Shown here piece after piece: positions 8,400-15,950 of a stretch of DNA of 36,104 nucleotides (positions are counted from its first letter, which is position 1; every line of letters starts with the position of its first letter). The stretch covers positions 1-36,104 of the forward strand of contig JALHPY010000007.1 in NCBI GenBank assembly GCA_022842305.1, written 5' to 3'. Below the pieces are notes generated by a model. It did no database searches and was not told the DNA's origin. It saw only the letters and a program-made list of their open reading frames with translations. The DNA comes from Rubrivivax sp. GTDB lineage: Bacteria; Pseudomonadota; Gammaproteobacteria; Burkholderiales; Burkholderiaceae_C. Both the position numbers and the translations under genes were made by a program.

Positions 8400-8516
8400 G
8401 CGCCGGGGTCGAGGACGCCCCCGGCGCTCGCAGGCGAGAATCCGTCCGCAGGGACGGATTCTCGTCCGGCTCGCCCCCCTCGAGGGGGAGGCGCCGAAGG
8501 CGCTTCGGGGGGGGTC
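8400..8516. repeat. multi-hairpin intergenic island
   Basis: Between the PP2C gene and rph four stem-loops lie in a row. An imperfect one (10 of 12 pairs) is at 8400-8427. A perfect 13-bp stem with a GCAG loop is at 8435-8464 (arms CGAGAATCCGTCC / GGACGGATTCTCG). A 14-base palindrome CCCCCTCGAGGGGG is at 8475-8488, and GCGCC-GAA-GGCGC is at 8492-8504, followed by a G-run (a C-run on the minus strand). The order and type resemble hairpin-rich elements scattered between genes in Comamonadaceae; dispersion in this genome cannot be tested from one window. It lies downstream of the PP2C gene and could stop or protect that transcript. Confidence 0.6.
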
Positions 8517-8518
8517 CG

Positions 8519-9433
8519 TTACCGTCGCTTGCTGGAGGAACGCTTGATCGCCTCGTTGATCTCGCGGATCGAGCGCTCGATCTCGGCTTCGTCCAGATCA
8601 TCGGCGGCGGCGTCGGCGGCCAGGCTGGCCTGGATGGTGGAGGCAAACACCTCGTCACCCAGCGAGATGGTAGAGATGCCGCCCGTGCTGTCGACTTCTT
8701 CCGTGCCTTCCCATTCGACCGTGAGCACGGTGACGTTGTCGCTCTTGTCGCCAGCGGCGCGCAGCGCGCGCTCGACCAGCTCGGGCACGGCGTCGGCGAT
8801 GGGATAGGTGGCCAGCACCTCGGTGATGATGGCGTCGCTGACACTGCCCCACAGGCCGTCGGAGCACAGCATGACGCGGTCGCCGGCGTGCATGAGCAGC
8901 GGGCCGGCGGTGTCGACCACCGGCTTGCCCGGGCTGCCCAGGCAGGTGAAGAGCACGTTGCGGTTGACGCGGTCGTTCAGCGGCACCACCTGCGACAGCG
9001 TCTCCTGCAGCTCGGAGTAGGAATGGTCGCGCGTGCGCGCCACCAGCTTGTCGCCGCGCACCAGGTACAGACGCGAATCACCGCAATGCGCCCAGTAGGC
9101 GGCGTTGCCCTGCAGCAGGCAGGCCACGACCGTGGTGCGCGGCGTGTCGATCAGCCCGCGCTCGGTGGCGTAACGCAGCAACTGGTGGTGGCCGTTCATG
9201 ATGGCCTCTTGCAGAAAGCGCAGCGGCTCTTCCAGGCGCGGCTTGGCCGACCGCTGGAACAGCGCCGCCAGCGTCTGCAGCGCCAGCTGCGAGGCGACCT
9301 CGCCCTCGGGGTGGCCGCCCATGCCGTCGGCCAGCGCAAACAGACCGGAATCCCGCGTGTAGCAATAGCCCATGCGGTCTTCGTTCTTGTCGCGACCGCC
9401 CTTGCGGCTGACCTGGTAGACCGAGAACTTCAT
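8519..9433 (-). CDS. PP2C-family protein serine/threonine phosphatase
   Basis: This 304-residue metal-dependent phosphatase carries the bacterial PP2C (Stp/PrpC/PppA-like) motifs: GGRDKNEDR (12-20), the metal site ADGMGGHPEGE (35-45), AHCGDSRLYLVR (116-126), RTRDHS (133-138), LCSDGLWG (189-196) and GDKSDNVTVL (228-237). The catalytic domain ends near 240. A C-terminal tail of about 60 acidic then basic residues ends in KRSSSKRR and may itself be a target or docking segment. It lies just downstream of the Ser/Thr kinase gene on the same strand, and the pair is expected to act as opposing partners; the substrates are unknown. The ATG at 9433 has no strong ribosome site. Stop is TAA, unusual among the TGA-rich neighbours. 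Confidence 0.93.
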   Translation of the reverse strand: MKFSVYQVSRKGGRDKNEDRMGYCYTRDSGLFALADGMGGHPEGEVASQLALQTLAALFQRSAKPRLEEPLRFLQEAIMNGHHQLLRYATERGLIDTPRTTVVACLLQGNAAYWAHCGDSRLYLVRGDKLVARTRDHSYSELQETLSQVVPLNDRVNRNVLFTCLGSPGKPVVDTAGPLLMHAGDRVMLCSDGLWGSVSDAIITEVLATYPIADAVPELVERALRAAGDKSDNVTVLTVEWEGTEEVDSTGGISTISLGDEVFASTIQASLAADAAADDLDEAEIERSIREINEAIKRSSSKRR

Positions 9434-9525
9434 GGCTGGATCTCAGCCGCGCGGCCGCCGGCCCGCCCCAAGGGCGCAGTCAGCCCCAAGGGCCACGCAG
9501 TGGCTCGTTCCGGGCCCCGGGGGCA

Positions 9526-9540
9526 GCGAACGCCGTTCGC
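9526..9540. repeat. hairpin in the GC-rich kinase-phosphatase spacer
   Basis: The 115-base spacer between the kinase stop and the PP2C start contains the stem GCGAAC-GCC-GTTCGC. Nearby are two copies of GCCCCAAGGGC-like sequence (around 9465 and 9483). It may tune expression between the two genes. No open frame worth calling is present in the spacer. Confidence 0.4.
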
Positions 9541-9548
9541 GTGGGGGC

Positions 9549-10517
9549 TCATGTCTTTGCGCCAGTCTTCAAGGTCTCGAGCTGCAGCTTGAGGCGTTCA
9601 CCGAAGCTCAGCTTGGTATAGCGGCGTTCGGTCTCGCGCGCCAGTTCCTTCTGCAGCGCAAACACGCTCTGCGGGCGCGACAGCGGGTCCAGCGACATGC
9701 ACCATTCCGTGACCTCGATCAGGTTGTCGGAATAGATGTTGCGCAGGCGGCTCAAGCTGAGCGCCAGGCGGTCCTTCTCGATGCGCTGCGGCGCGTCGTT
9801 GGGCGGGTAGCCCTGCATGCAGGCGTAGATGCAGGCGCCGATGGCGTAGATGTCGGTCCAGGGGCCCAGCGTGCCGTCGCGCTTGTACATCTCGGGCGCG
9901 GCGAAGCCCGGGGTGTACATCGGGCGGATGAAGTTGCCTTCCTTGCTCAGCACTTCGCGCGCCGCACCGAAGTCGAGCATCACCGCCTTGTTGTCGTTGG
10001 TGACGAAGACGTTGGCAGGCTTGATGTCCAGGTGCAGCATCTTGTGCTGGTGCACGATGCGCAGGCCGCGCAGGATCTCGTCGAACAGGCTGCGGATGGT
10101 GCTTTCGCGGAACACCTTGTCGCGCTTGAGGTCGCGCGCGGTGACGATGAAATCCTGCAGGGTGTCGCCCTGCAGGTAGTTCATCACCATGTAGACGGTT
10201 TCGTTCTCGCGGAAAAAGTTGAGAACGCTGACCACGCTGGGGTGGCTGATCTGCGCCAGCGAGCGGCCCTCTTCGAAGAAGCTCTTCAGGCCCAGGCGGT
10301 ACAGGGGCTGCTTGTCGGGCTTGACGCGCGGCGTCAGCTCGCCCGGCGAGCGCTCGGCCAGCGAAGCGGGCAGGTATTCCTTGATGGCCACCAGTTCCTG
10401 CTTCTCGCCTTCGGCCAGATAGACCACGCCGAAGCCACCGGCTGCGAGCTTCTTGACGATCGAGTAGCCCCCCACCACGGTGCCTGACGGCAGCGGGGCT
10501 GGTTTGGGCTTTGACAT
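9549..10517 (-). CDS. cytoplasmic serine/threonine protein kinase (Hanks type)
   Basis: This 322-residue kinase has no membrane segment or extra sensor domain. The glycine loop is AAGGFGVVY (25-33), the ATP lysine is Lys46 in AIKEY, and the helix C glutamate lies in FFEEGRSLAQI. The catalytic loop is HLDIKPANV (162-170) with Asp164. The metal motif is DFG (182-184), and the APE motif is 207-209. The catalytic loop has Leu where RD kinases have Arg (HLD, not HRD), so activation by loop phosphorylation is less likely. After about 285 a short basic C-terminal helix follows. The start ATG at 10517 is 32 bases from divergent yicC. With the downstream PP2C it forms a reversible phosphorylation pair, not linked here to type VI secretion genes. 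Confidence 0.93.
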   Translation of the reverse strand: MSKPKPAPLPSGTVVGGYSIVKKLAAGGFGVVYLAEGEKQELVAIKEYLPASLAERSPGELTPRVKPDKQPLYRLGLKSFFEEGRSLAQISHPSVVSVLNFFRENETVYMVMNYLQGDTLQDFIVTARDLKRDKVFRESTIRSLFDEILRGLRIVHQHKMLHLDIKPANVFVTNDNKAVMLDFGAAREVLSKEGNFIRPMYTPGFAAPEMYKRDGTLGPWTDIYAIGACIYACMQGYPPNDAPQRIEKDRLALSLSRLRNIYSDNLIEVTEWCMSLDPLSRPQSVFALQKELARETERRYTKLSFGERLKLQLETLKTGAKT

Positions 10518-10549
10518 AATCGGGGCTTGCTTTTAACGGCGCGGACGCA

Positions 10550-11443
10550 ATGGCGGTTTATAGCATGACGGGGTACGCCAACGCGGCCTCGGAGCCCGGC
10601 GGCGGCGGCTCGGTGACGGTGGAGGCGCGCTCGGTGAACGGCCGCTTCCTGGACCTGGCGCTGCGCCTGCCCGATGAACTGCGCGGCCTGGAGCCGGCGC
10701 TGCGCGAACAGCTCACCGCCGCCTGCAAGCGCGGCAAGATCGAACTGCGCGTGGCCACCAGCCGCGAGGCCGAAGGCGCGGTGCCATTGGCCAGCGAAGA
10801 CCAGCTCGAGCGCCTGGCACGGGCCCAGGCCGCGGTGCGCAAGTGGCTGCCACATTCAGGCCCCATCAGTGTCAACGAGGCCTTGCACTGGTGCCGCGGC
10901 AGCGGCAGCAGCGCCGCCCTGGACGCCCCCGCGCTGGCCACGGCCAGCCGCTGCATCCAGGGCCTGCGCGAGGCGCGCGCGCGCGAAGGCGCCCGCCTGG
11001 CGGCCATGCTGCGCGAACGCCTGGCGCTGCTGCGCGACCTGGCACGCCAGGCCGCGCCCCTGGTGACCACGGTGGTGCAGCGCCAGCAGGCGCGATTTCT
11101 GGAACGATGGGACGAGGCCCTGGCCAGCGCCGGCGGCGGCCAGGCCGAACCCGGCCTGCGCGAGCGCGCGCACGAACGCGCGCTGGCCGAGGCTGCGGCC
11201 TACGCCATCCGCATCGACGTGGCCGAAGAGCTGAGCCGCCTGACCTCGCACATCGAGGAAATCGAACGCCTGCTGGCCGCTGGCGGAGAACTCGGCAAGC
11301 GGCTCGAGTTCCTCATCCAGGAACTGCAGCGCGAGGCCAACACCCTGGGCAGCAAGTCGGCCGCGCTGGAACTGACGGCGCTGTCGGTGGAGATGAAGGT
11401 CGCCATCGAGCAGATGCGCGAACAGGTGCAGAACATCGAGTGA
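10550..11443 (+). CDS. yicC: YicC family endoribonuclease / RNase adaptor
   Basis: YicC-like proteins are RNA-cleaving or RNA-turnover factors (E. coli YicC affects degradation of the small RNA RyhB). The 297 residues show the family pattern. The N-terminal YSMTGYANA and EARSVNGRFLDLALRLPDELR belong to the YicC-like domain. The C-terminal DUF1732 covers about 215-297 with EELSRLTSHIEEI, LEFLIQELQREANTLGSK and VEMKVAIEQMREQVQNIE. The start ATG is at 10550, 32 bases from the kinase start on the other strand, so both promoters must overlap. In many proteobacteria gmk follows yicC; here the next gene is a tRNA on the opposite strand. Confidence 0.95.
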   Translation: MAVYSMTGYANAASEPGGGGSVTVEARSVNGRFLDLALRLPDELRGLEPALREQLTAACKRGKIELRVATSREAEGAVPLASEDQLERLARAQAAVRKWLPHSGPISVNEALHWCRGSGSSAALDAPALATASRCIQGLREARAREGARLAAMLRERLALLRDLARQAAPLVTTVVQRQQARFLERWDEALASAGGGQAEPGLRERAHERALAEAAAYAIRIDVAEELSRLTSHIEEIERLLAAGGELGKRLEFLIQELQREANTLGSKSAALELTALSVEMKVAIEQMREQVQNIE

Positions 11444-11509
11444 GGGCTGAGCGAGGCTTCAAGGCCTCCTCCTGCCTGCAGCGGCAGCCGCAGTACGCTC
11501 GACCAGACT

Positions 11510-11585
11510 TGGTGCCGGCTGTCCGAATCGAACGGACGACCTTCCGCTTACAAGGCGGGTGCTCTACCAACTGAGCTAAGCCGGC
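11510..11585 (-). tRNA. tRNA-Thr (anticodon TGT)
   Basis: Read on the minus strand, the 76 bases fold as a full cloverleaf. The acceptor stem is GCCGGCT / AGCCGGC, and the D arm is GCTC...GAGC with AGTTGGTA. The anticodon loop CTTGTAA carries anticodon TGT, which reads ACN threonine codons. The T arm is GTCCG-TTCGATT-CGGAC, and the CCA end is encoded. The anticodon stem CCCGC / GCGGA has one C-A mismatch at the top pair (27-43), an irregularity worth noting. It follows sspB on the same strand after 37 bases. Confidence 0.96.
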
Positions 11586-11622
11586 GGGGAGGCTGAAGAT
11601 TGTAGGTGGCGGCTGCGGCCGC

Positions 11623-12108
11623 CTATTTGACGCGCTTGAGCGACGGCCGGCCACTGGGCGGGTGCGCGGGGTCGGGCGGCTCGTCCGGCGCCGGCGGGGC
11701 GCCGGCCTCGGCGGCCTCGGGCGTGGCCAGGCGCAGGCCGCGGGGGGCCGAGGCCTCGTTGGCACCCTCGGCGCGCGCGGCGTCGGTGGGCATGGGGAAT
11801 GCCATGCCCTGGCCGTTCTCACGCGCGTAGATGGCCACCACGTGGTCGATGGGCACCACGATCTCGCGCGACACGCCGCGAAAGCGCGCGCGGAACTCGA
11901 GGAACTCGTTGCCGATCTTCAGCCCCGAGGTGGCCTCGATGCCGATGTTGAGCACGATCTCGTGGTTGTCCACGTACTCCATGGGCACCTGCACGCTGGC
12001 GTCGACATGCACCGCGACATAGGGCGTGAAGCCGTTGTCGGTGCACCAGGCGTGCAGCGCCCGCAGCAGGTAGGGGCGGGTGGACGGGGTATCGGACGTG
12101 CCGGACAT
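11623..12108 (-). CDS. sspB: ClpXP protease specificity-enhancing factor SspB
   Basis: SspB tethers ssrA-tagged proteins from stalled ribosomes to the ClpXP protease. The 161 residues comprise a folded ssrA-binding domain (about 8-105) with TRPYLLRALHAWCTDNGFTPY, VPMEYV, IVLNIG and the later RARFRGVSREIVVPI, VAIYARENGQGM. An unstructured Ala/Pro/Glu-rich linker (about 110-150) follows, then the short basic C-terminal ClpX-binding tail PSLKRVK. That modular build matches E. coli SspB. It lies nine bases downstream of sspA, as in E. coli, forming the classic sspA-sspB operon. Confidence 0.95.
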   Translation of the reverse strand: MSGTSDTPSTRPYLLRALHAWCTDNGFTPYVAVHVDASVQVPMEYVDNHEIVLNIGIEATSGLKIGNEFLEFRARFRGVSREIVVPIDHVVAIYARENGQGMAFPMPTDAARAEGANEASAPRGLRLATPEAAEAGAPPAPDEPPDPAHPPSGRPSLKRVK

Positions 12109-12117
12109 CGAAACAGC

Positions 12118-12729
12118 CTACTTGCGCATCACCTTCTCGGACGGCGTGAGCGCCTCGATGTAGGCCGGGCGCGAGAAGATGCGCTCGGCATACTTGAGCA
12201 GCGGCACGGCGTTCTTCGAGAGGTCGATACCGTAGTAGTCCAGGCGCCACAGCAACGGGGCGATGGCCACGTCGAGCATGCTGAAGTCGTCGCCCAGCAT
12301 GTACTTGTTCTTCAGGAAGATCGGTGCCAGCTGCGTCAGCCGGTCACGGATCTGCTCGCGCGCCTTCTCGAGCTGGCGCTCGGTGGCCTTGACGCTGCGG
12401 CCCTCGAGCAGGTTGACGTTGCTGAACAACTCCTTCTCGAAGTTGAACAGGAACAGGCGCACGCGCGCCCGCGCCACCGGGTCGCCAGGCATCAGCTGCG
12501 GGTGCGGGAAGCGCTCGTCGATGTACTCGTTGATGATGTGGCTCTCGTACAGGATGAGGTCGCGCTCCACCAGGATGGGCACCTCGTTGTACGGGTTCAT
12601 CAGCGCGATGTCTTCGGGCTTGGCGAAGATGTCGACGTCGCGGATCTCGAAGTCCATGCCCTTTTCGAACAGCACGAAGCGGCAGCGGTGCGAATAGGGG
12701 CAAGTGGTTCCGGAGTACAGCACCATCAT
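12118..12729 (-). CDS. sspA: stringent starvation protein A (GST-fold RNA polymerase-associated)
   Basis: SspA binds RNA polymerase holoenzyme during stationary phase and starvation. The 203-residue protein has the glutathione-transferase fold. The N-terminal thioredoxin-like half starts MMVLYSGTTCPYSHRCRFVL and contains NEVPILVERDLILYESHIINEYIDERFPHP. The C-terminal helical half contains MLGDDFSMLDVAIAPLLWRL. The Cys-Pro-Tyr-Ser motif is present, but SspA proteins lack transferase activity. ATG 12729 (or the adjacent 12726) is preceded by AAAGG; a longer frame to 12768 begins with non-family residues. It comes after the petABC terminator and precedes sspB; the pet-ssp order is typical of betaproteobacteria. 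Confidence 0.95.
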   Translation of the reverse strand: MMVLYSGTTCPYSHRCRFVLFEKGMDFEIRDVDIFAKPEDIALMNPYNEVPILVERDLILYESHIINEYIDERFPHPQLMPGDPVARARVRLFLFNFEKELFSNVNLLEGRSVKATERQLEKAREQIRDRLTQLAPIFLKNKYMLGDDFSMLDVAIAPLLWRLDYYGIDLSKNAVPLLKYAERIFSRPAYIEALTPSEKVMRK

Positions 12730-12785
12730 GGCTTGGGGCCTTTCATTAACGCAGCGATGAGCCGGCACCGCTCAACAAGCGGCTT

Positions 12786-12829
12786 CGGCAAAAGGAAAAA
12801 CGCAGTGGGTGCGGCGAGCCCCCACTGCG
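12786..12829 (-). terminator. intrinsic terminator after petC
   Basis: On the minus strand, downstream of petC, a nine-base stem CGCAGTGGG / CCCACTGCG (12801-12829) is followed directly by CGTTTTTCCTTTTGCC. This is a textbook stem and U-tract and should end the petABC message before sspA. It is the strongest intrinsic terminator in the window. Confidence 0.85.
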
Positions 12830-12865
12830 CTGCAGGCCCGGCCTTGCGGCCCGGCCGTGCCCGAC

Positions 12866-13654
12866 CTACTTGACGTCTTTCCAGAACGCGGCATTCAGGC
12901 GCCAGGCGATCACCGTGAACAGCGCCAGGAAGATCAATACCCACACCCCCAGGCGCGCACGTGCGGCCTGGTTCGGCTCGCCCATCCATTGCATGAAGGC
13001 CACGAGATCCGCCACGGCGATGTTGTACTCGGCTTGCGACAGCGTGCCCGGGGTGATGGCCTCGTACCCCTTGAACACGTGCACGGTCTTGGCCGCGTCA
13101 TGCGGGTCCTTTTCGTCGACGAAAACGGCCCGCTGCTGGCCCTGCAGCTGCCACAGCGCGTGCGGCATGGCCACGTCGGGGAAGGCGCGGTTGTTCCAGC
13201 CGGTGGCCTTGGTCTCGTCGCGGTAGTAGCTGCGCAGGTAGGTGTAGAGGTAGTCGGCACCGCTGCCCTTGGAAGCGTCGGCGCGCGAACGCGCGACCAG
13301 CGTCAGGTCGGGCGGCGCGGCGCCGAACCAGTCCCTGGCGTCCTTGGCGTCGAGCGCGACCTTCATGGTCTCGCCGACCTTGACGCCGGTGAAGATCAGG
13401 TTGTCCTTGATCTGCTGCTCGGTCAGGCCGATGTCGCGCAGGCGGTTGTAGCGCATGAAGCCGGCGGCGTGGCAGTTGAGGCAGTAGTTGGCGAACAGCT
13501 TGGCGCCGTTCTGCAGCGCGGACATGTCGGACATGCGCTCGGTCGGGAACTTGTCCCAGGCCGGGCCGGCGGAAGCCGCCTGGGCCGGCGCCAGGGCCAG
13601 CAGCGAGGACAGCGCGAGCAGCGATGCGAACAGCGAACGAATCATCTTGGTCAT
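12866..13654 (-). CDS. petC: cytochrome c1 of the bc1 complex
   Basis: Cytochrome c1 takes electrons from the Rieske protein and passes them to soluble cytochrome c. The 262-residue precursor has a cleavable signal peptide (about 1-26, ending APAQA). The single haem c site is CLNCH at 58-62, and the sixth-ligand methionine is probably in PDVAMPHALW. A C-terminal membrane anchor VWVLIFLALFTVIAWRL lies near 235-252. It is the last gene of petA-petB-petC, 22 bases after petB, and is followed by a strong terminator. It is of normal length for single-haem betaproteobacterial c1. Confidence 0.96.
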   Translation of the reverse strand: MTKMIRSLFASLLALSSLLALAPAQAASAGPAWDKFPTERMSDMSALQNGAKLFANYCLNCHAAGFMRYNRLRDIGLTEQQIKDNLIFTGVKVGETMKVALDAKDARDWFGAAPPDLTLVARSRADASKGSGADYLYTYLRSYYRDETKATGWNNRAFPDVAMPHALWQLQGQQRAVFVDEKDPHDAAKTVHVFKGYEAITPGTLSQAEYNIAVADLVAFMQWMGEPNQAARARLGVWVLIFLALFTVIAWRLNAAFWKDVK

Positions 13655-13676
13655 GTCAAAAGGCTCCGCGTCGCGC

Positions 13677-15083
13677 TCAGTGGGCTTTGAAAACCACGCG
13701 CTCGGGCACGGGCTTGAACTCGCCGATGCGGCTCCACCAGGGCATCAGCAGGAAGAAGCCGAAGTAGAACAGCGTGCCGGCCTGCGCCAGCAGGGTGCCC
13801 ATGAAGGTGGGCGGCTGGATACCCAGGTAGCCCAGCACCACGAAGACGACGATGAACAGGCCGTACAGCCCCTTGTTCCAGCTCGGGCGGTAGCGGATGG
13901 ACCTGACCGGGCTGCGATCGAGCCAGGGCAGCACGAAGAGGATCAGCACCGCAACGCCCATCACCACCACACCCCAGAACTTGGCGTCGAAGGTCTTGAG
14001 CATCACCGCGAGCACGACTGCCGCACCCAGCGGCACGAACTTCCAGATGCCCTTGAGCCCGCCCATCAGGAAAGCCAGCACGCCGGCCACGCCGATGAGA
14101 GCCACCAGCACGTTGACGAAGTCGTCGGTGACGGCGCGCAGCATCGAGTAGTAGGGCGTGAAGTACCACACCGGGGCGATGTGTGCCGGGGTCTTGAGCG
14201 GGTCGGCCGGGATGAAGTTGTTGTACTCGAGGAAGTAGCCGCCGGCCTCGGGCGCGAAGAACAGGATCGCCGAGAAGGCCATCAGGAACACGCTGACGCC
14301 GACGATATCGTGCACCGTGAAGTACGGGTGGAAGGGGATGCCGTCCAGCGGGATGCCGGTCTTGGGATCCTTCTTGTCCTTGATCTCGACGCCGTCGGGG
14401 TTGTTGGAACCCACGTCGTGCAGCGCCAGCAGGTGCGCCACCACCAGGCCCAGCAGCACCAGCGGCACGGCGATGACGTGCAAGGCAAAGAAGCGGTTGA
14501 GCGTGGCGTCACCCACCACGTAGTCGCCGCGGATCATCAGCGACAGGTCGGGCCCGATGAAGGGGATGGCCGCGAACAGGTTGATGATGACCTGGGCGCC
14601 CCAGTAGCTCATCTGGCCCCAGGGCAGCAGGTAGCCCATGAAGGCCTCGGCCATCAGGCACAGGAAGATGGCGCAGCCGAAGATCCACACCAGCTCGCGC
14701 GGCTTCTGGTAGCTGCCGTAGATCATGCCGCGCCACATGTGCAGGTAGACGCAGATGAAGAAGGCGCTGGCGCCGGTGCTGTGCATGTAGCGCACCAGCC
14801 AGCCCCAGGGCACGTCGCGCATGATGTACTCGACCGACTCGAAGGCCTTGGCCGCGTCGGGCTTGTAATGCATCGTCAGGAAGATGCCGGTGACGATCTG
14901 CATCACCAGCACCAGCAGCGACAGGCTGCCGAAGAAATACCACCAGTTGAAGTTCTTCGGAGCGTAGTACTCCGACATGTGGAAACGGTAAGCCTCGAAC
15001 GCGGTCGGGAACCGGTTCTGGAGCCACACCGTGGCCTGCGTGAGTGCCGGTGCGCCGGCCGGCGCTTCCTTGAAATCAGCCAT
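13677..15083 (-). CDS. petB: cytochrome b of the bc1 complex
   Basis: This is the quinol-oxidising, membrane-embedded core of complex III. The 468 residues include eight or more hydrophobic helices. The haem-ligand helices contain VRYMHSTGASAFFICVYLHMWRG (only the histidines matter here) and FFALHVIAVPLVLLGLVVAHLLALH. The Qo-site loop reads PVWYFTPYY: the usual PEWY glutamate is replaced by Val. The C-terminus has extra hydrophobic segments (about 350-450), as in full-length b rather than split b6/subunit IV. The longer-than-mitochondrial loop GVEIKDKKDPKTG is on the bacterial pattern. It is flanked by petA upstream (45 bases) and petC downstream (22 bases). Confidence 0.97.
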   Translation of the reverse strand: MADFKEAPAGAPALTQATVWLQNRFPTAFEAYRFHMSEYYAPKNFNWWYFFGSLSLLVLVMQIVTGIFLTMHYKPDAAKAFESVEYIMRDVPWGWLVRYMHSTGASAFFICVYLHMWRGMIYGSYQKPRELVWIFGCAIFLCLMAEAFMGYLLPWGQMSYWGAQVIINLFAAIPFIGPDLSLMIRGDYVVGDATLNRFFALHVIAVPLVLLGLVVAHLLALHDVGSNNPDGVEIKDKKDPKTGIPLDGIPFHPYFTVHDIVGVSVFLMAFSAILFFAPEAGGYFLEYNNFIPADPLKTPAHIAPVWYFTPYYSMLRAVTDDFVNVLVALIGVAGVLAFLMGGLKGIWKFVPLGAAVVLAVMLKTFDAKFWGVVVMGVAVLILFVLPWLDRSPVRSIRYRPSWNKGLYGLFIVVFVVLGYLGIQPPTFMGTLLAQAGTLFYFGFFLLMPWWSRIGEFKPVPERVVFKAH

Positions 15084-15128
15084 CTTGACCTCGGGTCCGA
15101 ATTGGTTTGCGTCTGGAGAGCGCCAGGC

Positions 15129-15740
15129 TCAGGCCTTCTTGTCCTCGCCGATCAACAGCGTGGTGTCGGACACGAACATGTGCGGCGGCACTTCGAGGTT
15201 GTCGGGCGCGGGCTTGTTCTTGAAGACGCGGCCGGCCATGTCGAACGTGGAGCCATGGCAGGGGCAGAAGAAGCCGCCGGCCCAGTCGTCGGGCAGCGAG
15301 GGCTGGGCGCCCGGCGTGAACTTGTCGCTGGGCGAGCAGCCCAGGTGCGAGCAGATGCCCACGCCGACGAAGTACTCGGGCTTGATCGAGCGGTGCACGT
15401 TGCGCGCGTAGGCCGGCGTCAGGTCGGCCGGATTGCGCAGGGACTTGGGGTCGGCGAGCTGCGGGTCCAGCTTTTCCAGCACGGCCAGCTGCTCCTTCGT
15501 GCGGCGCACGATCCACACCGGCTTGCCGCGCCATTCGACGGTCAGCTTCTCACCGGGCTGGATGGCGCCGATGTCCACCTGCACCGGAGCGCCCGCGGCA
15601 CGGGCGCGCTCGGAAGGCGCGAAGGTACTCAAGAAGGGCACCGCGACAGCCGCACCGCCCACGGCGCCGGCGCCGCAGGTGATGGCTATCCAGGTACGTC
15701 TGTCCTTGTCAAAGCCTTGATCAAGGGTGGCGTCGCTCAT
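15129..15740 (-). CDS. petA: Rieske iron-sulphur subunit of the bc1 complex
   Basis: This is the high-potential 2Fe-2S protein that moves electrons from quinol to cytochrome c1. The 203 residues begin with a short cytoplasmic stretch and a twin-arginine DRRTWI (13-18), then the single membrane helix (about 18-38). The cluster-binding boxes are CSHLGC (130-135) and CPCHGS (159-164), with the usual two Cys and two His ligands and the disulphide pair. The ATG at 15740 has AGAGG seven bases upstream. A possible -10 element TAGAAT (minus strand, 15782-15787) lies about 40 bases before the start. It is the first gene of petABC and diverges from mscL. Confidence 0.97.
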   Translation of the reverse strand: MSDATLDQGFDKDRRTWIAITCGAGAVGGAAVAVPFLSTFAPSERARAAGAPVQVDIGAIQPGEKLTVEWRGKPVWIVRRTKEQLAVLEKLDPQLADPKSLRNPADLTPAYARNVHRSIKPEYFVGVGICSHLGCSPSDKFTPGAQPSLPDDWAGGFFCPCHGSTFDMAGRVFKNKPAPDNLEVPPHMFVSDTTLLIGEDKKA

Positions 15741-15781
15741 GCAAAACCTCTGGCTGCGTAGGTGATTCGGGACAACCACCG

Positions 15782-15787
15782 ATTCTA
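15782..15787 (-). promoter_or_regulatory. petA: candidate -10 element for petABC
   Basis: TAGAAT on the minus strand matches five of six sigma70 -10 bases and lies 42 bases before the petA ATG. No matching -35 hexamer stands 16-18 bases upstream, so the promoter is only tentative. Confidence 0.25.
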
Positions 15788-15854
15788 TGCGAGCCGCCCT
15801 TGCGGCCGGCTTGCAAGGCAACCGGGCGTGCGCACGCAGCCCCTTGCCGCGCTC

Positions 15855-15883
15855 TTGACGCTCCTGTCGGCTGCGGCTACCGT
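15855..15883 (+). promoter_or_regulatory. mscL: candidate sigma70-like promoter for mscL
   Basis: TTGACG (15855-15860), a 17-base spacer, and TACCGT (15878-15883) give a good -35 but a weak -10. It would place the start of transcription about 60 bases before the mscL ATG. No other candidate stands out in the 210-base mscL-petA divergent region. Confidence 0.25.
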
Positions 15884-15950
15884 GACCATCCGACGGCAGG
15901 GCGCTGCCTGCAGTACTCCAACACAAACACACGCCCAGAGGACCCGCCCC

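Noticed and set aside
10511..10538. sigma70 promoter for yicC with perfect TTGACA
   Set aside because: The TTGACA is produced by the antisense of the kinase start (ATG TCA A), and no acceptable -10 stands at 16-18 bases.
13488..15761. 757-residue open frame antisense to petABC
   Set aside because: It lies opposite three certain bc1 genes, is rich in His/Gln/Arg/Val as expected for an antisense GC-rich frame, and has no recognisable motif.
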